This document shows positions 8,765 to 20,581 of a DNA stretch of 64,000 nt, piece by piece. This stretch comes from Symsagittifera roscoffensis (lineage: Eukaryota; Xenacoelomorpha; Acoela; Convolutidae), in contig NC_087068.1 in the NCBI RefSeq assembly GCF_963678635.1, positions 19,870,714 to 19,934,713 of the forward strand, in the 5' to 3' direction. Position 1 is the first letter of the stretch; every line of letters starts with the position of its first letter. The position numbers and the translations under genes are program-made. The notes beneath the pieces are model-generated. The model saw nothing but the letters and a program-made list of their open reading frames with translations. It was not told the origin of the DNA and did no database searches.

Positions 8765-10229
8765 ATTTTTAGCTTTCATCCCACAATCACCTACAAAAAC
8801 CACAAAAGAAACAATAAAAATCACAATCTTCATCAAACAATTTTAAAATTCTATTAATCTCCTACACTTATAAATTTCTAAATTTAATATCAATGCAATA
8901 AATTCATCTATAATCTTTTCCCCCAAAGCAGTAAATCTAATTATGATGAAAATTTGTATCTTAAAATTCCCCCATAACTAGCAGTAAATTTCCAAATTCT
9001 ATGCAGTAAATTAATAAAATGCAATTGCAGTACTAACCTTTTGATATTTTCTTTCATTCGCACAGAAATTCTATCCACACTCGCACAGCTCGCCCACGAA
9101 GAATTGTTTAAAATAATGAATTTCAGTTTTAAGTTTTCACACTCAACAACTCTAACATACAATAACATGTTTCAAACTTTCCTTTAACCCGGTTGGAAAG
9201 GAATCATATACTAAACAAAACTAACCAACGCAGCTTACTAAATACCACAAATCATAGAATAACAGCATGACTTAGAAAAGGAAACCAACGGTACCCAAAC
9301 CGGATTAACCCAGTTTAAAACTGGATAATTTATTCTTTTGAAGACTATTACAAAGTCTTAGAAAGAAATAATAAAACACAAAAAAGTCGAAAGACAAACC
9401 CATACCACAAACAATTTGCTTTTTGGAAAAAGTACATAACCAACAAGACATAAGTAAAACCACAACAAACCCAACATAAAACGTTGTCACATAACAGGAC
9501 CCCTCACAAACACCGCATGAAATCATACTCCCACTCCTGGCCTAACCCACCAGGAAAGGACGTCCTGAGCATGCTCTATAGCCGGCCTAACCCACCGCGC
9601 TACATCCACGCTTTGTGACCACACCTTTATTTTTAATAAGAGCTACTCAAGGGTGAGTAACTCTTCAAAATAACCGAACTAAAACAAAAAGCTTTTGTGA
9701 AAACAACTAACTAAAATCATTATTAAAAAATATTAAACTAATAAAAGTTTTATAAAATGTAAAATCACATGATGCAATATATAGATCAGAATACAACACC
9801 AAGGACGAACATCAAAAGACAAGACGACCTCACTACACTCGAGAGAGAATGACCAACTACAATCGATATGCCGCTCAAAATCACAACTCAAAGGATTTAG
9901 AGTACGACTTGACTTCGCAGAAAAGGACTTCATTGAACTAGACCAATGACCACCTCGATGTTCAAGTATACGTACAGATCCGAGTAACCAGGCATCCCCT
10001 CCACGCACAATCTCCACGCCATTCCCAAACTAGATCATACACAAAAGAAGTTCTCCACGCAGAACAGAAAAACCTGACATAGCCAACCATTCTGGAATCA
10101 GAATTGACTTTGTTGAAGAGACTCAGTCGTCGTCACAAGAAGAAGCGAAAGAAAATTATGATGTTCGCCAAATACCAACGTCCATCATCCACCCTTGAAT
10201 TACAGAAGAACTGTTCTAAAAAACTCTGT
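8765..10229 (+). other. Non-coding 3' flank of copy A, possible U3 region
   Basis: No coding frame is supported. Visible are short palindromic pieces: TCCTGG/CCAGGA around 9536-9556, AGGACGTCCT at 9557-9566, and GAGCTACTC/GAGTAACTC around 9640. A TATATA-like box is near 9778. Purine runs that could serve as a polypurine tract occur near 9196 and 9275, but I cannot choose an LTR start. Confidence 0.35.
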
Positions 10230-10653
10230 AAAACCCGGATGGGTGGAACCTGATCTAAACTATATTTTATGATTGGATAAATTAAATGTTTTACCAATGT
10301 AAAGTATTTAATATTAACCAATCATGATCCATCTAACTAACAACCCACTTATTTGTAAGTGCTGAAGTTACTTGTAATTTCAGCACCAGAGAGATTTGAA
10401 TTTAACTTAGAAATTAGTTGGACTCTCCCGAGCACTTCAGCAGCCGCAATAAACCAGTATACCCTAGATCTATTGAGCCTAGCAGAGACTAGTTAAACAA
10501 CCTGAGACTAGATAGTATAAGAGTAAGATTAGGATCGGTATTAGACTAAGAAGTTGCACGAATCTATCCGGCCGAAAATAAGATAGCGTGACGAGCAGAC
10601 GGTGTACCCTATCCGAAATTACTCTATGAGTTATACACTTCGCTCATAACTCA
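10230..10653 (+). repeat. LTR-like repeat family member, candidate 3' end of the copy A LTR
   Basis: Shares a strongly conserved core (for example AGGATCGGTATTAGACTAAG near 10532) with 53280-53640 (+) and 54860-55075 (-), and more weakly with 52975-53270. In the 53-kb and 55-kb copies the similarity ends in AACTCA, then within two bases TGGTGCGACCAA, which looks like a primer-binding site. Here the similarity ends in AACTCA at about 10653, with no primer-binding site after it, as expected of a 3' LTR. Whether it belongs to copy A is inferred from position only. Confidence 0.4.
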
Positions 10654-10883
10654 GCATCTTAATTAACCGACTTGACAAAACTGGCTCTTTTCAAGCCGCC
10701 CCAATTTAATTTTGCTTTTAAATTTTTTTCTATTTAATGAATTGAGGTAGTATATTGCCATACAAGTAATGACACGCATATACTGCATAATGTGACACAA
10801 ACACCAGACTCAGCTTGTAATTTTTTTAGATCAAAAACAAAAACTTCGGTGTTGCCTTGATACTTTGAAATTTCAACTCAAAC

Positions 10884-11096
10884 ATGGACGTAAACACGAC
10901 AGCTAGAACGACATCTAATCAAACTTCGACTTCATACTTCGACGCAGTTTTCGACTTCAGTTCGACTCCTACATATTCGACTACAAACTTCTCTAGATTT
11001 ACAACCGAATCAATTATACATACGACTTATAAACCAGAAAAAATGGAAAAGTACATTTCAGTACTGATGGCTACGGTTGGACTTGACACTCTTCAG
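10884..11096 (+). CDS. Possible first exon of an unidentified gene (Ser/Thr-rich N-terminus)
   Basis: An ATG-started frame of 71 codons runs into a CAG/GTATTT donor-like site at about 11096. The peptide is rich in Ser and Thr, has three N-glycosylation sequons (NTT, NQT, NFS) and ends in a mildly hydrophobic stretch (YISVLMATVGL). This shape would suit an extracellular N-terminus of a membrane protein. No downstream exon was recognised, and the frame also reads on to 11168. It could be chance coding. Low confidence. Confidence 0.25.
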
Positions 11097-11169
11097 GTAT
11101 TTTTCAAACTTAAGCCATTTTCATTACTCAAACCACATGAGATTGAGAAAAGTATAATTGTGTTTTAAT

Positions 11170-12089
11170 TGAGTTCTTTTCTCTGTTACTAAGTTATGTT
11201 ACTAAGTTTTTAGGAACAAGATATTTCTTGATAGATAATTTCATAAAGTGATCCTTTCGAAAACTAGTGAAAAAATTGAACATACCCCGAATGAACAACA
11301 AAACTGCTGATCATTTTACAATAAAAAAAAACTGATTTAATATGCTAAGTTATTTTCTATACAGACAAACTTCAAACTTTTAAATTAAATTTTATATCAC
11401 ACTGCTGGTTTTGACTAATAGAATTTCCGATGGCAGGGAGTGATTGAGTGGCGAGGGGATCAGGGATTATTTATGAGAAAGGGCCTAATTGCCATGGAAA
11501 AGAGCGTACACATATTTTTCAAAAAAGGCTATAATAAGTGTTTTTTTTCCAGATTAATCATAAAGGCAAACAAAACAAAATCGATCGATTATAATGAGAC
11601 TAAAAATAAAATAAGATCGATTATAAGGGATTTAAATTTATTCATTTGGCATGGAATTTTTCAAATATAATGAATATAGTATGAATTTTATTCTCTAATT
11701 TACTTTGATTTGAATGACAGGATGTTAAAGGAAGATTTTTAAACTGTGAACGATTTTATCCCTAAGGCTCCGTTGCAGAGAATACTATGAATTTAATTTC
11801 TAGTAACATTTTCTTGAGACGGAATATCATATCTCAAACTTTTTGGAATTTTTCTGTTAGCTACTAATTTTTTCACGGATTGATCAAAAGACGATATCTT
11901 AGAAGTTCGAGAACAATTAAGAAAAAAATCGTAAGATAGTAAGTTTTCCTTCGAAAAATTATGCATTTTAACAGAAAGTTTTTATTAGAGTACAACGTTT
12001 TAAAGTACGCAAAGTGCTCCTCTTTCGCAGATGCCAATAGTGAACCGACCGACGCCAAAAAAGTATTTAGCGTCTAAAAAAGTATGATT
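11170..12089. other. Non-coding AT-rich stretch
   Basis: Short frames only, none with recognisable content. A short G-rich patch is near 11430-11470. I see no repeat match to the rest of the window. Confidence 0.4.
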
Positions 12090-12560
12090 AAAGAAAACAA
12101 GACTGCTCGTATCAGGGCGAAGCCCTGAAAACTCCGACTGCCTCTTAAGGTTTACGGACCAGTAATAACATTAAAAAAATTAAATGTAATAAAAAAAATG
12201 AAATTTTTTTCTCAAGTTTGAAAGTTTTTATAAAAATCATCCCCCACAGGCCATATAAAGAACAAAAGGATATATTTCGCTCCTTGCAACAAATCAAATA
12301 TGGCAAATAAGCTTCTTTCAACCAGTTTGGAACGATTTCTAAGACGGATTAAATCTCCGCTTACGCTTTAATAGCGCGAAATATATCGCGCGTTAATTGT
12401 CAGAAAGTGGCCAAAATGGTAATCTTTAAACCCCCATAACTTTATAAAAAGTGATCACAGGTGTAATATCTTTTCAAATTTAAGCTCAGCAAAACAATAC
12501 CTTTTGAATAATATAATGAAATTTCCGTCAAAAATGGCTAGTTAAAAAGTCTAAATTTGT
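12090..12560 (+). repeat. Dispersed hairpin-bearing repeat, copy 1
   Basis: About 470 bp matching 50570-51010 in the same orientation with moderate divergence. It starts with a small hairpin (TCAGGGC-GAA-GCCCTGA near 12113). A second palindromic block is near 12370-12395 (AGCGCGA...TCGCGCG), both kept in the other copy. No coding frame is shared, so a non-autonomous element is likely. Confidence 0.6.
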
Positions 12561-13316
12561 CTGAAGAAAAAAAACACACCCAGAGCACAAACATTCCGTT
12601 ACTTTTGAAATTCGGACTAATTAGCAAGATGTATATACCGTTATCGCAATCTGAAGGTTATTACACAACTAAATGCAGAAGAAGAATGAAAAAACTGACA
12701 TATAAATGTTTCTTCTGGGGAAACTGTTTGCTAAACAAAACTTTAGTTATTTTCTTGTTAAAAACATTCAAAACTTTAGTACAAAACGCTTTTGATGCAC
12801 AAAATGGGTTTAATGATTAAGGGCCTAAGAATATACAGTACTTTTTAAAGAAGTGATCATACAAAAACGTTAAAAACTTGTAAGATAGGAAAAAGTCTTC
12901 TACAAATCATATACGAAGCACTCAGAAAAATGGATGGACACCTGCACTGGAGTTCATGAAAAAAAAGTGATTAAATTTAATTTTTTTTGTCAGTATAAAA
13001 AAGTGAAAAATAATCGATTATAAAAAATGGAATATATTGCTTTTTTTAATAGAGCATTGAACTTCATTGCGGCAAATCTATTATGATTGATCTGTATCTT
13101 TTTTATATATGAAGTAAATGAAGCTGAATTGTAATTGATTTTTTTCCACTTTGATAAGATGTGAGTTTCAACGCACCCAAAAATTTTTGCGTGTGTTTAA
13201 GCAAAACTGGTTACCTGTTGTTCAATTTCGTTTTTTGCGCATTTTGATTATTGTTACTAATTTCTTATTATTATTTCTTATTAAATTTTGTTTCTTTCAA
13301 AAACCTTTTCAGCAGA
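12561..13316. other. Non-coding stretch before the gypsy LTR
   Basis: A short frame at 12557-12820 and one at 13151-13345 have no recognisable content. Nothing else is seen. Confidence 0.35.
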
Positions 13317-13544
13317 TGACCTTGCTTGATTTTCTGAAAGCATAACACCAAGATATATTGTTTAGACCATAAACAAAACCATTACGAACTAGTTGTTTTA
13401 TTTGTGCTCTCAGTTAAGAGCTATTCGTAATTCACCAATCCGTTCACCAATATTGATAGCGATCATACCCTGCGGTATGATATAGCGCAGTCAGCAGGAT
13501 TTACAAAAAACCCACTAGCATGATTTTTTTTGTGAAGAGCTTCA
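13317..13544 (+). repeat. 5' LTR of the decayed gypsy element
   Basis: Starts TGACCTTGCTTGA and ends TTCA. It matches 19610-19831 over its whole length, including the block ATTGATAGCGATCATACCCT. Directly after it lies TGGAGCCGCCATT (13546), a plausible tRNA primer-binding site. An exact 8-bp stem (ATCATACC/GGTATGAT) is near 13464-13483. Ends are estimated by alignment by eye. Confidence 0.75.
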
Positions 13545-13589
13545 GTGGAGCCGCCATTAGAAGGGTCCAGGTTGGCCACGGTCGTCGAA

Positions 13590-14540
13590 ATGGTAGAATT
13601 ACATGAAAAACCGGAACTCGTCGATCCAACAGAACCGCTTTTGGAAGTTTAAAAAACAGGGGAAACCGAAGAACAACGGAAGAACAGAGAAGTTAGAAAC
13701 AAATAAAAATGTGTCGGATGGGAAAATCAATGTCTTAAGTTCGCGAAGGGGGCATTTTGTGTAACTCAGTACCATGGGATGATGCAGATGCGAAGGTGAG
13801 AAGTTGTTTGTTCCTTTGTTTAGGCACAGAAGGACAAAGGCAAGTTCAACCAAAACTTCCAGGGTTAAACCTAGTCTAAACGAACAAAATCACTAATGCA
13901 AGTGTTAAAAGTTTTTTTGATCACAGAAAGAGTTATTGCATTCGAACGATACAATTTTCTTTGTCGTAAAAAATGACTCGTTAGAACAATTTCATGCTGG
14001 TTAAGTGGAACTTGCATCAAGGGCAGACTGCGTGGACCGAGAGGATGCAGGAACTCGGGATATATTCACAACACATGAACAACGAACAAATCGCAGAGGA
14101 AGTGTTACCAGAAACACGGTCAGCACTATGAATAAACTATCAGACGTGAAAAAGATAGATATAACATAGCAGAACCATGAAATCAAATCCATTCGTTTCT
14201 TCATCATCTTTCAAAAACAAAACAAGAGCCAAGAGGCTTTTTTTCAACCTCGAGGGCGGGGCGGAAAATCACAAAATTCAGAATAGAGGCAGATACCCAC
14301 GAAGAAAACAAAATCCGCACGGAAACCAGAACAGAAATCCACAAAATAACATGCCACAAAAACAATGCTAAAAACAGGGAAACACTTTTGTACTCAATCA
14401 TTTACAGATATGTCAAGCAAAAGACAAAAGCTGTGAAAAATGAGCAGAACGGGGACCTTTTGCAAAAGTCTGTAGATCGAAGAACTTTCTACAAAATAAA
14501 AATGACGACCAACCCAGTACGGAAGTTGATCAAACTCAAA
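13590..14540 (+). pseudogene. gag remnant of the decayed gypsy element
   Basis: An ATG at 13590 starts a short acidic frame (MVELHEKPELVDPTEPLLEV) that ends at a stop after 20 codons. Further pieces follow in changing frames. Near 14409-14475 a broken zinc-knuckle-like stretch is seen (ICQAKDKSCEK followed by a stop and ERGPFAKVC), as expected at the nucleocapsid end of Gag. Several frameshifts prevent a full reading. Confidence 0.55.
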
Positions 14541-14559
14541 TAATAGAAATGAATGAACC

Positions 14560-15660
14560 ACTGGCCGTTGCCGACTTTACGTCGCAGAATGGATGGGAGG
14601 AGTTACACAGAGATAATTTTTCCATATTGGCAACCGACAAAACGAAAATTCAACAGTCATCAAAAACATCCCTACGGAAGACGCTGCACGAAACATAGCG
14701 TAAAATAATGGAAAATTTTTTGTATCAAAAGGACGACTATTCATTGCAATCGAATCCAATTAGCCCCATTTATTGTGGCAGACGATCAAAAAGCAAACAT
14801 ACTCGGCCGAAAACTACTACCAAAAATCAGGATAAAATTGATACAAGAAAAACCTCAAAGCTACCAAATCTTAAATAAAAATGAGTGGCAAAGGTCCAAA
14901 TTAGAAATGAAACAGTGGGTGAAACACAATTTCACACAACTATGCATCAGAGTAGGGAAACTTAAAAACCATGTGATGAAAACGCAATTGATTCCAAACG
15001 CGACAGCTATTCAGCAAAGGTCGCAGGATCCCAATTCATCTGCAAGAAAGAGTTGAAACAGAGGTAAGCAAATTGATAGACCAGAAACATTTTGTGAAAT
15101 TAGACAAACGTTCAGACAAACAAATCATCAGTTCGATCGTAATCACCGTGAAAAAAGATCAAACGATGAAACTCGCACTAGAATCGAGGAAAATTAACAA
15201 ATTCATTCACAAAATCAAATATCAACTGCCAAAAATGGAGCTATTTTTCGATAATATCGCACCAACGATAAAACCTGACACAAGAAAATAAACGCTGCTC
15301 TCGTCATTAGATTCGAGTTATGCATACTCGCAAATCCCGTTGGATAAGCAAACTCGCAAACAATGCAAAATTAGCCTCATACTAGTTCCAAACAGGCTTA
15401 TATGGCCTCACTGATATGCCGGCAGAATTCCAAAAAGCAATCGACCTCACAAACAAACTGCAAAACTACCAAACTGCTAGTATGCATATCTGGATGACCT
15501 AATAATTGTTACTAAAGGATCGATGGATATCCACAAAAACACATTGCGGGAAATTCTACAATCTCGATAGACAATAAAAGATCTCGAGAAAACAAATTGA
15601 ATGGCTCGGCCATAATATAGATAGCGAGGGCACCCTTAACAAGAAAAACAGAAGCCATAG
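14560..15660 (+). pseudogene. Protease end and reverse transcriptase remnant (gypsy)
   Basis: The protease end is visible as ADDQKANILGRKLLPKIRIK (14775 onward). RT pieces follow: the fingers block at 15073-15291 (HFVKLDKRSDKQIISSIVIT), then SSYAYSQIPLDKQTRKQC near 15315, YGLTDMPAEFQKAIDL near 15400 and the catalytic AYLDDLIIVTKG near 15484. These lie in different frames with stops between them, so no active enzyme can be made. The blocks and their order identify a Ty3/gypsy RT with confidence. Confidence 0.8.
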
Positions 15661-16200
15661 CAAAGCTTCATGAGTTCCATACACCATCTTACAAGATACG
15701 TTCCCCACCTGGCACAAACTGTCGCGGTATTACGCCCACTACTAAAAACACAGATAAGCACCGAAAATTGGTTGCGGATATTACACAAAGTAAACATTTT
15801 GACCAAAACATTGAAACACGCATGGTTTGTGACGCATCTACATTCAGTTTAGGAGCTGCCCTAGAACCGAATACATCTGAGGGGTGGGTAGCAATCGCAT
15901 GTGCGTCAACATTCGTGAATTCATTGGAAGATAAGTACTCAGAAAATGAGCGAGAACTCTTGGGGGTCTTTTGGGCAATCGACCACCTCAAATACTACTT
16001 ATACGGGAAAAATGATTATTACCGAACACCAAGCTTTGCTCAGTGCATCAAACGCAAGCGAATGATCAAAAAAAGTCAAAGTACACTCACGAGATAGATC
16101 GATTGGTTAATCCTTCTCAACTTTGACATGAAACATTTGGCAGGAAATAAAATGGGATTATTTGACTACATATCCCAAAATCCGGTTGGATTAGCAAAAA
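15661..16200 (+). pseudogene. RT thumb/connection and RNase H remnant (gypsy)
   Basis: SSIHHLTRYVPHLAQTVAVLRPLL (15670) is the RT connection block. RNase H follows at 15768-16097 with VCDASTFSLGAAL (first catalytic Asp), a YSENERELLGV block (catalytic Glu) and AIDHLKYYLYGK. A frameshift disrupts the third catalytic segment after about 16020; FDMKHLAGNKMGLFDY near 16120 and YISQNPVGLAK continue it. This is the standard order for Ty3/gypsy Pol. Confidence 0.75.
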
Positions 16201-17280
16201 CTCTTTGTGAGTACGATGAAAGTTTTTTGTGGCGTCAGCCAACTCATTCATAACTAATCCTGGCAACTTATTGATTGACAACTTAATTCTAATAAACCAA
16301 TAAGAAACTAGCACCGTATCGGTTGATCGAAAAATGCGCGGAAAATGAAAGATCGCTAATAAGGCAACCATATTCTCAACTCCATTCCAAACATTTCACT
16401 CACCGCATAAGCGGTCAAATACCCAAACAAAAGTTCAATCATTTGCTCACAACTTATTCTAAAAATAAGTCGGACACTGAAACTCTCAAAAATAAAACTG
16501 AATCTGTCAATTCATTACAATCCGTGACAAAACGGAGGAGTATGAGAAACGTAGTAGTCTCCAAGGATTTGAAAGAGGGTTCAACCCAAAAGAGGATTAG
16601 ACAAATCGCAGTGGAAACAACTAGGAAACGGATCGGAGGCAGGGAGAATCTGATCGGGAGGAGATCTTCTCAGACCCCAGCTGGCATAGACAAAGGCCAA
16701 AGGACATTCAGAGAAGCCACGCAGACAAAACAATAAAAACCAGCTACAGTCAATGACGCAAAAGAGATTATAAAACTTGCAACAGAGAAGAAAAAAAACT
16801 ACATTTCCGAAAACCGTTCTCCGCGATACCAACAAAAGTTCCAGCAAAAAAACAACCATGAAACCAATCGCTGAAAACGAAACTACAAATAGTCAACAAA
16901 AAAAACCAATCAAGGCATCGTCGTACACCCAAAAGAAGCCAAAAACACAGATCACGGACACAGAAACGGAATCGAAACAAAAGAAACTTGTCAATCCAAA
17001 CAAAAGAAACTTATGAATACTGCGTTAGACGCGTGGACCCGAGTACGACAACTCAGGAGGAAACACATCCAAGTTTGGAACCGCCCAGGATGACCGCAAT
17101 ACAATCCCAACTAGATGCCAGCCATAAATTGGCACTATAAGGACTGGTAGCTACGGTCAACAAAAAAATTAAAACGGAGATTGAGGAGGACACACCATAG
17201 TACAGGAAAAATCTTCAAGGTTCTAGGAATCAGTTTTAACGCAGCTGCAACGCGAGAAGAAGGAACAAGCGCCCGCTCAT
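16200..17280 (+). pseudogene. Linker between RNase H and integrase of the gypsy element
   Basis: Lys/Arg/Thr-rich fragments (frames at 16323-16736 and 16777-17016) with no recognisable domain. They lie between RNase H and the integrase zinc module, so they are most likely a degenerate linker. The stretch from about 17120 on is duplicated at 20145. Confidence 0.5.
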
Positions 17281-17289
17281 TAACTTTCT

Positions 17290-18145
17290 AAAAAAATGAG
17301 ACTGGGAGGCATTTAAGATGTCTTTGGACAATATTGGTACAACATTTGACACCGCCTTCACGTATGAGATGATTGTCTGCTCATAGACGAACGCATTTCA
17401 ATTGCTGCTCAGCTTCGGCAGACAGAAATTGACAGCTTGCACCTTGCTCACCCCGGTTCAGCGGACATGCTAGACTTTTGCCAGCACCTTTGTTTTCCAC
17501 ACATTCACAGATCAATTATGCAAATGGCCCAAGGATGTCGTCAGTGCACAGAACAAGGTAAAGATTTGAAACCAATAAGACTTGAGACGCATATATATTA
17601 GTTGTTTTAGACAAATGGTCAAAACTTCAAACGGCAAAAGTAGTTTCGAACACGACAGCGGACGTCGCACCAAAACTTATGCAACGTTACATCTCAAATA
17701 ACGGAGTACCACGTAGGCTAAGATGCGACCAGGCAGAAAAATATCGAGCTAAAAAGTTTCAACTTTTTTGCAAATCAAACAAATTAAAACTCTTTTTTGC
17801 ACCGGTTGATGATCACAGATCCATAGGTGTGTTGGGCGATTAAATTAAACTGTTGAACGGGGACTCGGAGTTATGAAAAATGCCTCAAATAACACTTCGT
17901 TCAAGCTAGCCTCGGATGTTGCGGAAACTATTAAAACGCTGAGTATAACTCCACACGGAGTGACAAAAATTACAGCTTTTCAAGCACATATGGGTAGAAA
18001 AGCTAATACTCCACTCTCAAACATAGCAACAAATAGTTCGCCTAACAATTTAAACCGGGAAAACGCTAAACACGCTTGCTTAGATCGGAAAAACCTGCTA
18101 TACCCTCCAATCCCAGCAGAAATCATGCACGACCTTCAGAAGTAG
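17290..18145 (+). pseudogene. Integrase remnant of the gypsy element
   Basis: The zinc module reads LAHPGSADMLDF...IMQMAQGCRQC (17440-17560). The catalytic core begins at VVLDKWSKLQTAKVV (first Asp, about 17610) and continues with RLRCDQAEKYRAKKF (second Asp). At the place of the catalytic Glu the frame reads GVLGD followed by a stop, so the third catalytic residue is lost. The C-terminal part resumes at 17873-18145 (TPHGVTKITAFQAHMGRKAN). A CAGATCAATTATGCAAATGG block inside it also occurs at 20531. Confidence 0.8.
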
Positions 18146-19609
18146 TCCGAAGACGAGGTCACCATTAAAAGAAGAACACCAGAATCAACCATCGTGCAAC
18201 AATCACCAGCCATAGACAACTCTCAGCAATCAAACGCAGGTGTGAAAACTAGGCGAGCATTTGCTCCGGAAAAAGAAAAATTAAGTCCAAGATTTAAGGG
18301 ATTCAGCAACAAATTGAACCAAATAATTGAAAAAGGAATAGAACAAGTAGCACGGAAGACAGTTAGTCTGGCAACGAAGGTGAAAAAAACCAAATACGTT
18401 TGAGCAAAAATAGAAAACCATTGATGGAAAAATTCTAACATAAACGCCACACACAGCGTGGGTTCAAACAAAGGGAAAACAACCAAGACTATTAAGAAAT
18501 AGTGGATTTGCATTTGTACGTAATCCATTAATTTACAATTAAAAAACAACCGTCACGACTTAGCGACTATGTGGCATATAAATCAGCTCCGAGAACTGGA
18601 CCCTGTTTGCGTCTTTTAGATATCGAAAATCCAACCAAACGCGCCACAAAATCCTATGTTCCGGGAGGATACATAGGGACTCCCAGTGAAACGAACTGGG
18701 AAGGAACTAAAAAGCAGCCCAACAAAAAGAAAAGCCACAGGAAAATGAACTGGGGCTTTTCTTCGCACAACGAACACCAACAAGGGGGATGAAGTTCCAA
18801 TCGGAGTCCAGAAGACTACAGTCAGAAAGCGCCACATCAGTCTCGTCAAGTGATTCGGGGTCATCAATTTCAGAAAACGTAGCACCAGTGCCAAAGTAGG
18901 TAAACAATGAGAACACACTGGAAGCCGCAAAACAACTACCACCAACAAAAAATCAGGTCGAGTCAGACAGTCAACCCAGTACCGATAATTGAAATTGGAA
19001 ACATCGTACAATCACCAACAAAACAAAGAAATTCTGAAAATAATCTTCAACGGAAGGACACCAAAAATTTGCCACAATCTCAAAGCAACAGTATCTACAA
19101 CCGAGCGTAAGCCCAGCCTAAAAAATCCTATCTCTGAGATGGGATTTCACGAGAAATCGCCAGAATATAAAGCTTGGTGTAAGACCAAAAGCAAATGAGG
19201 ACAATCAGCCAATCGAGATTATCGACTTAGTGTCCCCCGGGAAAGCCCACAGAAAAAAAATTCTCGTCATAACGATTATACAAAACAAAAAATCCACAAT
19301 ATTAGAGCTCGACTATAAAACAGACGACCTCGAGGAACACCAAAATAAGCATCTCAAAGAATATGAGGACGACGATGGCGGAACATAGCAACAAAAAGGA
19401 AAAGAGAAAAAAGAAAAGTAATCATGTAGTCCTACTCGGACCTAAAACTGCAACGCCGTCGTTATGGGACGTAAGAATGCGGTCCTCTTGGGACCTAAAA
19501 ATCAAACCTAAGTTTTTGTTATTTACGAGGGGGAATATCATCCGGCCGGATTGGCAAAGTTAGTATTTAATCTATATTATTTTGAGCTGACTGCGTTTAG
19601 CTGGTCAGA
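18146..19609 (+). pseudogene. 3' internal part of the gypsy element, basic low-complexity frames
   Basis: Short Lys-, Ser- and Gln-rich frames such as 18194-18403, 18907-19110 and 19363-19563. They may be the C-terminal tail of Pol or a decayed extra ORF. No signal peptide or membrane segment typical of env is seen. A purine run (GAGGGGGAA) near 19528 could be the old polypurine tract, though it sits 80 bp before the estimated LTR start. Confidence 0.4.
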
Positions 19610-19831
19610 TGACATTACTTGATGTTATGAAAGCATAACATCAAGGTTTGTTGTTTCGATAATATAAACATTACCTACTAGTTGTTTTATATGGGCTCTC
19701 AGTTAAGAACTATTCGTAGTTTACCAATCCGTTCGGATTCAATATTGATAGCGATCATACCCTGCGGCCTGACAGGGATCAAGAACTACAAAAACTTCGC
19801 TACTTTTTTGATAATTGTAAAAATTCTTGCA
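19610..19831 (+). repeat. 3' LTR of the decayed gypsy element
   Basis: Starts TGACATTACTTGA and ends TTGCA, and aligns with 13317-13544 from end to end. Near its start a perfect 12-bp inverted repeat, CTTGATGTTATG and CATAACATCAAG, is separated by AAAG (19618-19645). In the 5' LTR the same hairpin has decayed on one arm. Confidence 0.75.
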
Positions 19832-20139
19832 GAATATTGCACAACGCGAAACAAAAACATAATGAAAAAAAAACACTTTAATTGATTTTAAATGAACAAC
19901 AAATAAATTTCAATTTAAAAACAATGAATTATACTCTGTAATTTGTTTTTAGATTTGAGCTAAGGACGTTAAGCCCATTGCACAAGATACAGAAGTTTTG
20001 CTAGCTCAATTGTCAGTGCTTGTGCGATAAAATGATAAACTGTACAATGAATCAAGCTAAAGTTAGAGTTTAGTTTCAAGTAGATTGACTCTTGGTTGGT
20101 AACTTCAAATCTAATATTACAGGCCCGATTCTCATACGT

Positions 20140-20581
20140 TGCAGTCATAAATTGGTACTAGTAGGACTGGTAGCTACGGTCAACAAAAAAGCTAAAACGG
20201 AGATTGAGGAGGACATACCATTGTACAGGAAAAATCTTCAAGATTCTAGGAATCAGTTTTAACGCAGCTGCAACGCGAAAAGAAGGAACATGCGCCCGCT
20301 CGTGAACTTTGTGAAAAAACGAGACTGGGAGGCAATTAAGATGTCTTTGGACAATATTGGTACAACATTTGACACCGCCTTCACGGTGAGAAGATTGTCT
20401 GGTCATAGAAGAACGCATTTTAATTGCTGCTCAGCTTCAGCAGACAGATATTGACAGCTTGCACCTTACTCTCCCCTGTTCAGCGGACATGCTGGACCTT
20501 TGCTAGCACCTTTGGTTTTCACACATTCACAGATCAATTATGCAAATGGCCCAAGGATTTCGTCAGTGCACGGAACAAGGT
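20140..20581 (+). repeat. Second fragment of the gypsy integrase region
   Basis: About 440 bp matching 17118-17560, including the block ACTGGTAGCTACGGTCAACA and the AACAAGG end. It stops abruptly at 20581, exactly where the first 20.6-kb super-unit starts. It lies just outside the 3' LTR, so it is from another copy of the same family or from a local duplication. Confidence 0.75.

Larger units (their letters stand above)
13317..19831 (+). mobile_element. Decayed full-length Ty3/gypsy retrotransposon with both LTRs
   Basis: Two direct LTRs of about 225 bp flank gag, protease, RT, RNase H and integrase remnants in the usual Ty3/gypsy order. The reading frame breaks repeatedly and the integrase catalytic Glu is lost, so the element is dead. 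LTR identity is roughly 75-80 percent by eye, which suggests an old insertion. It is unrelated in sequence to the Env-bearing element at the window ends. Confidence 0.85.
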
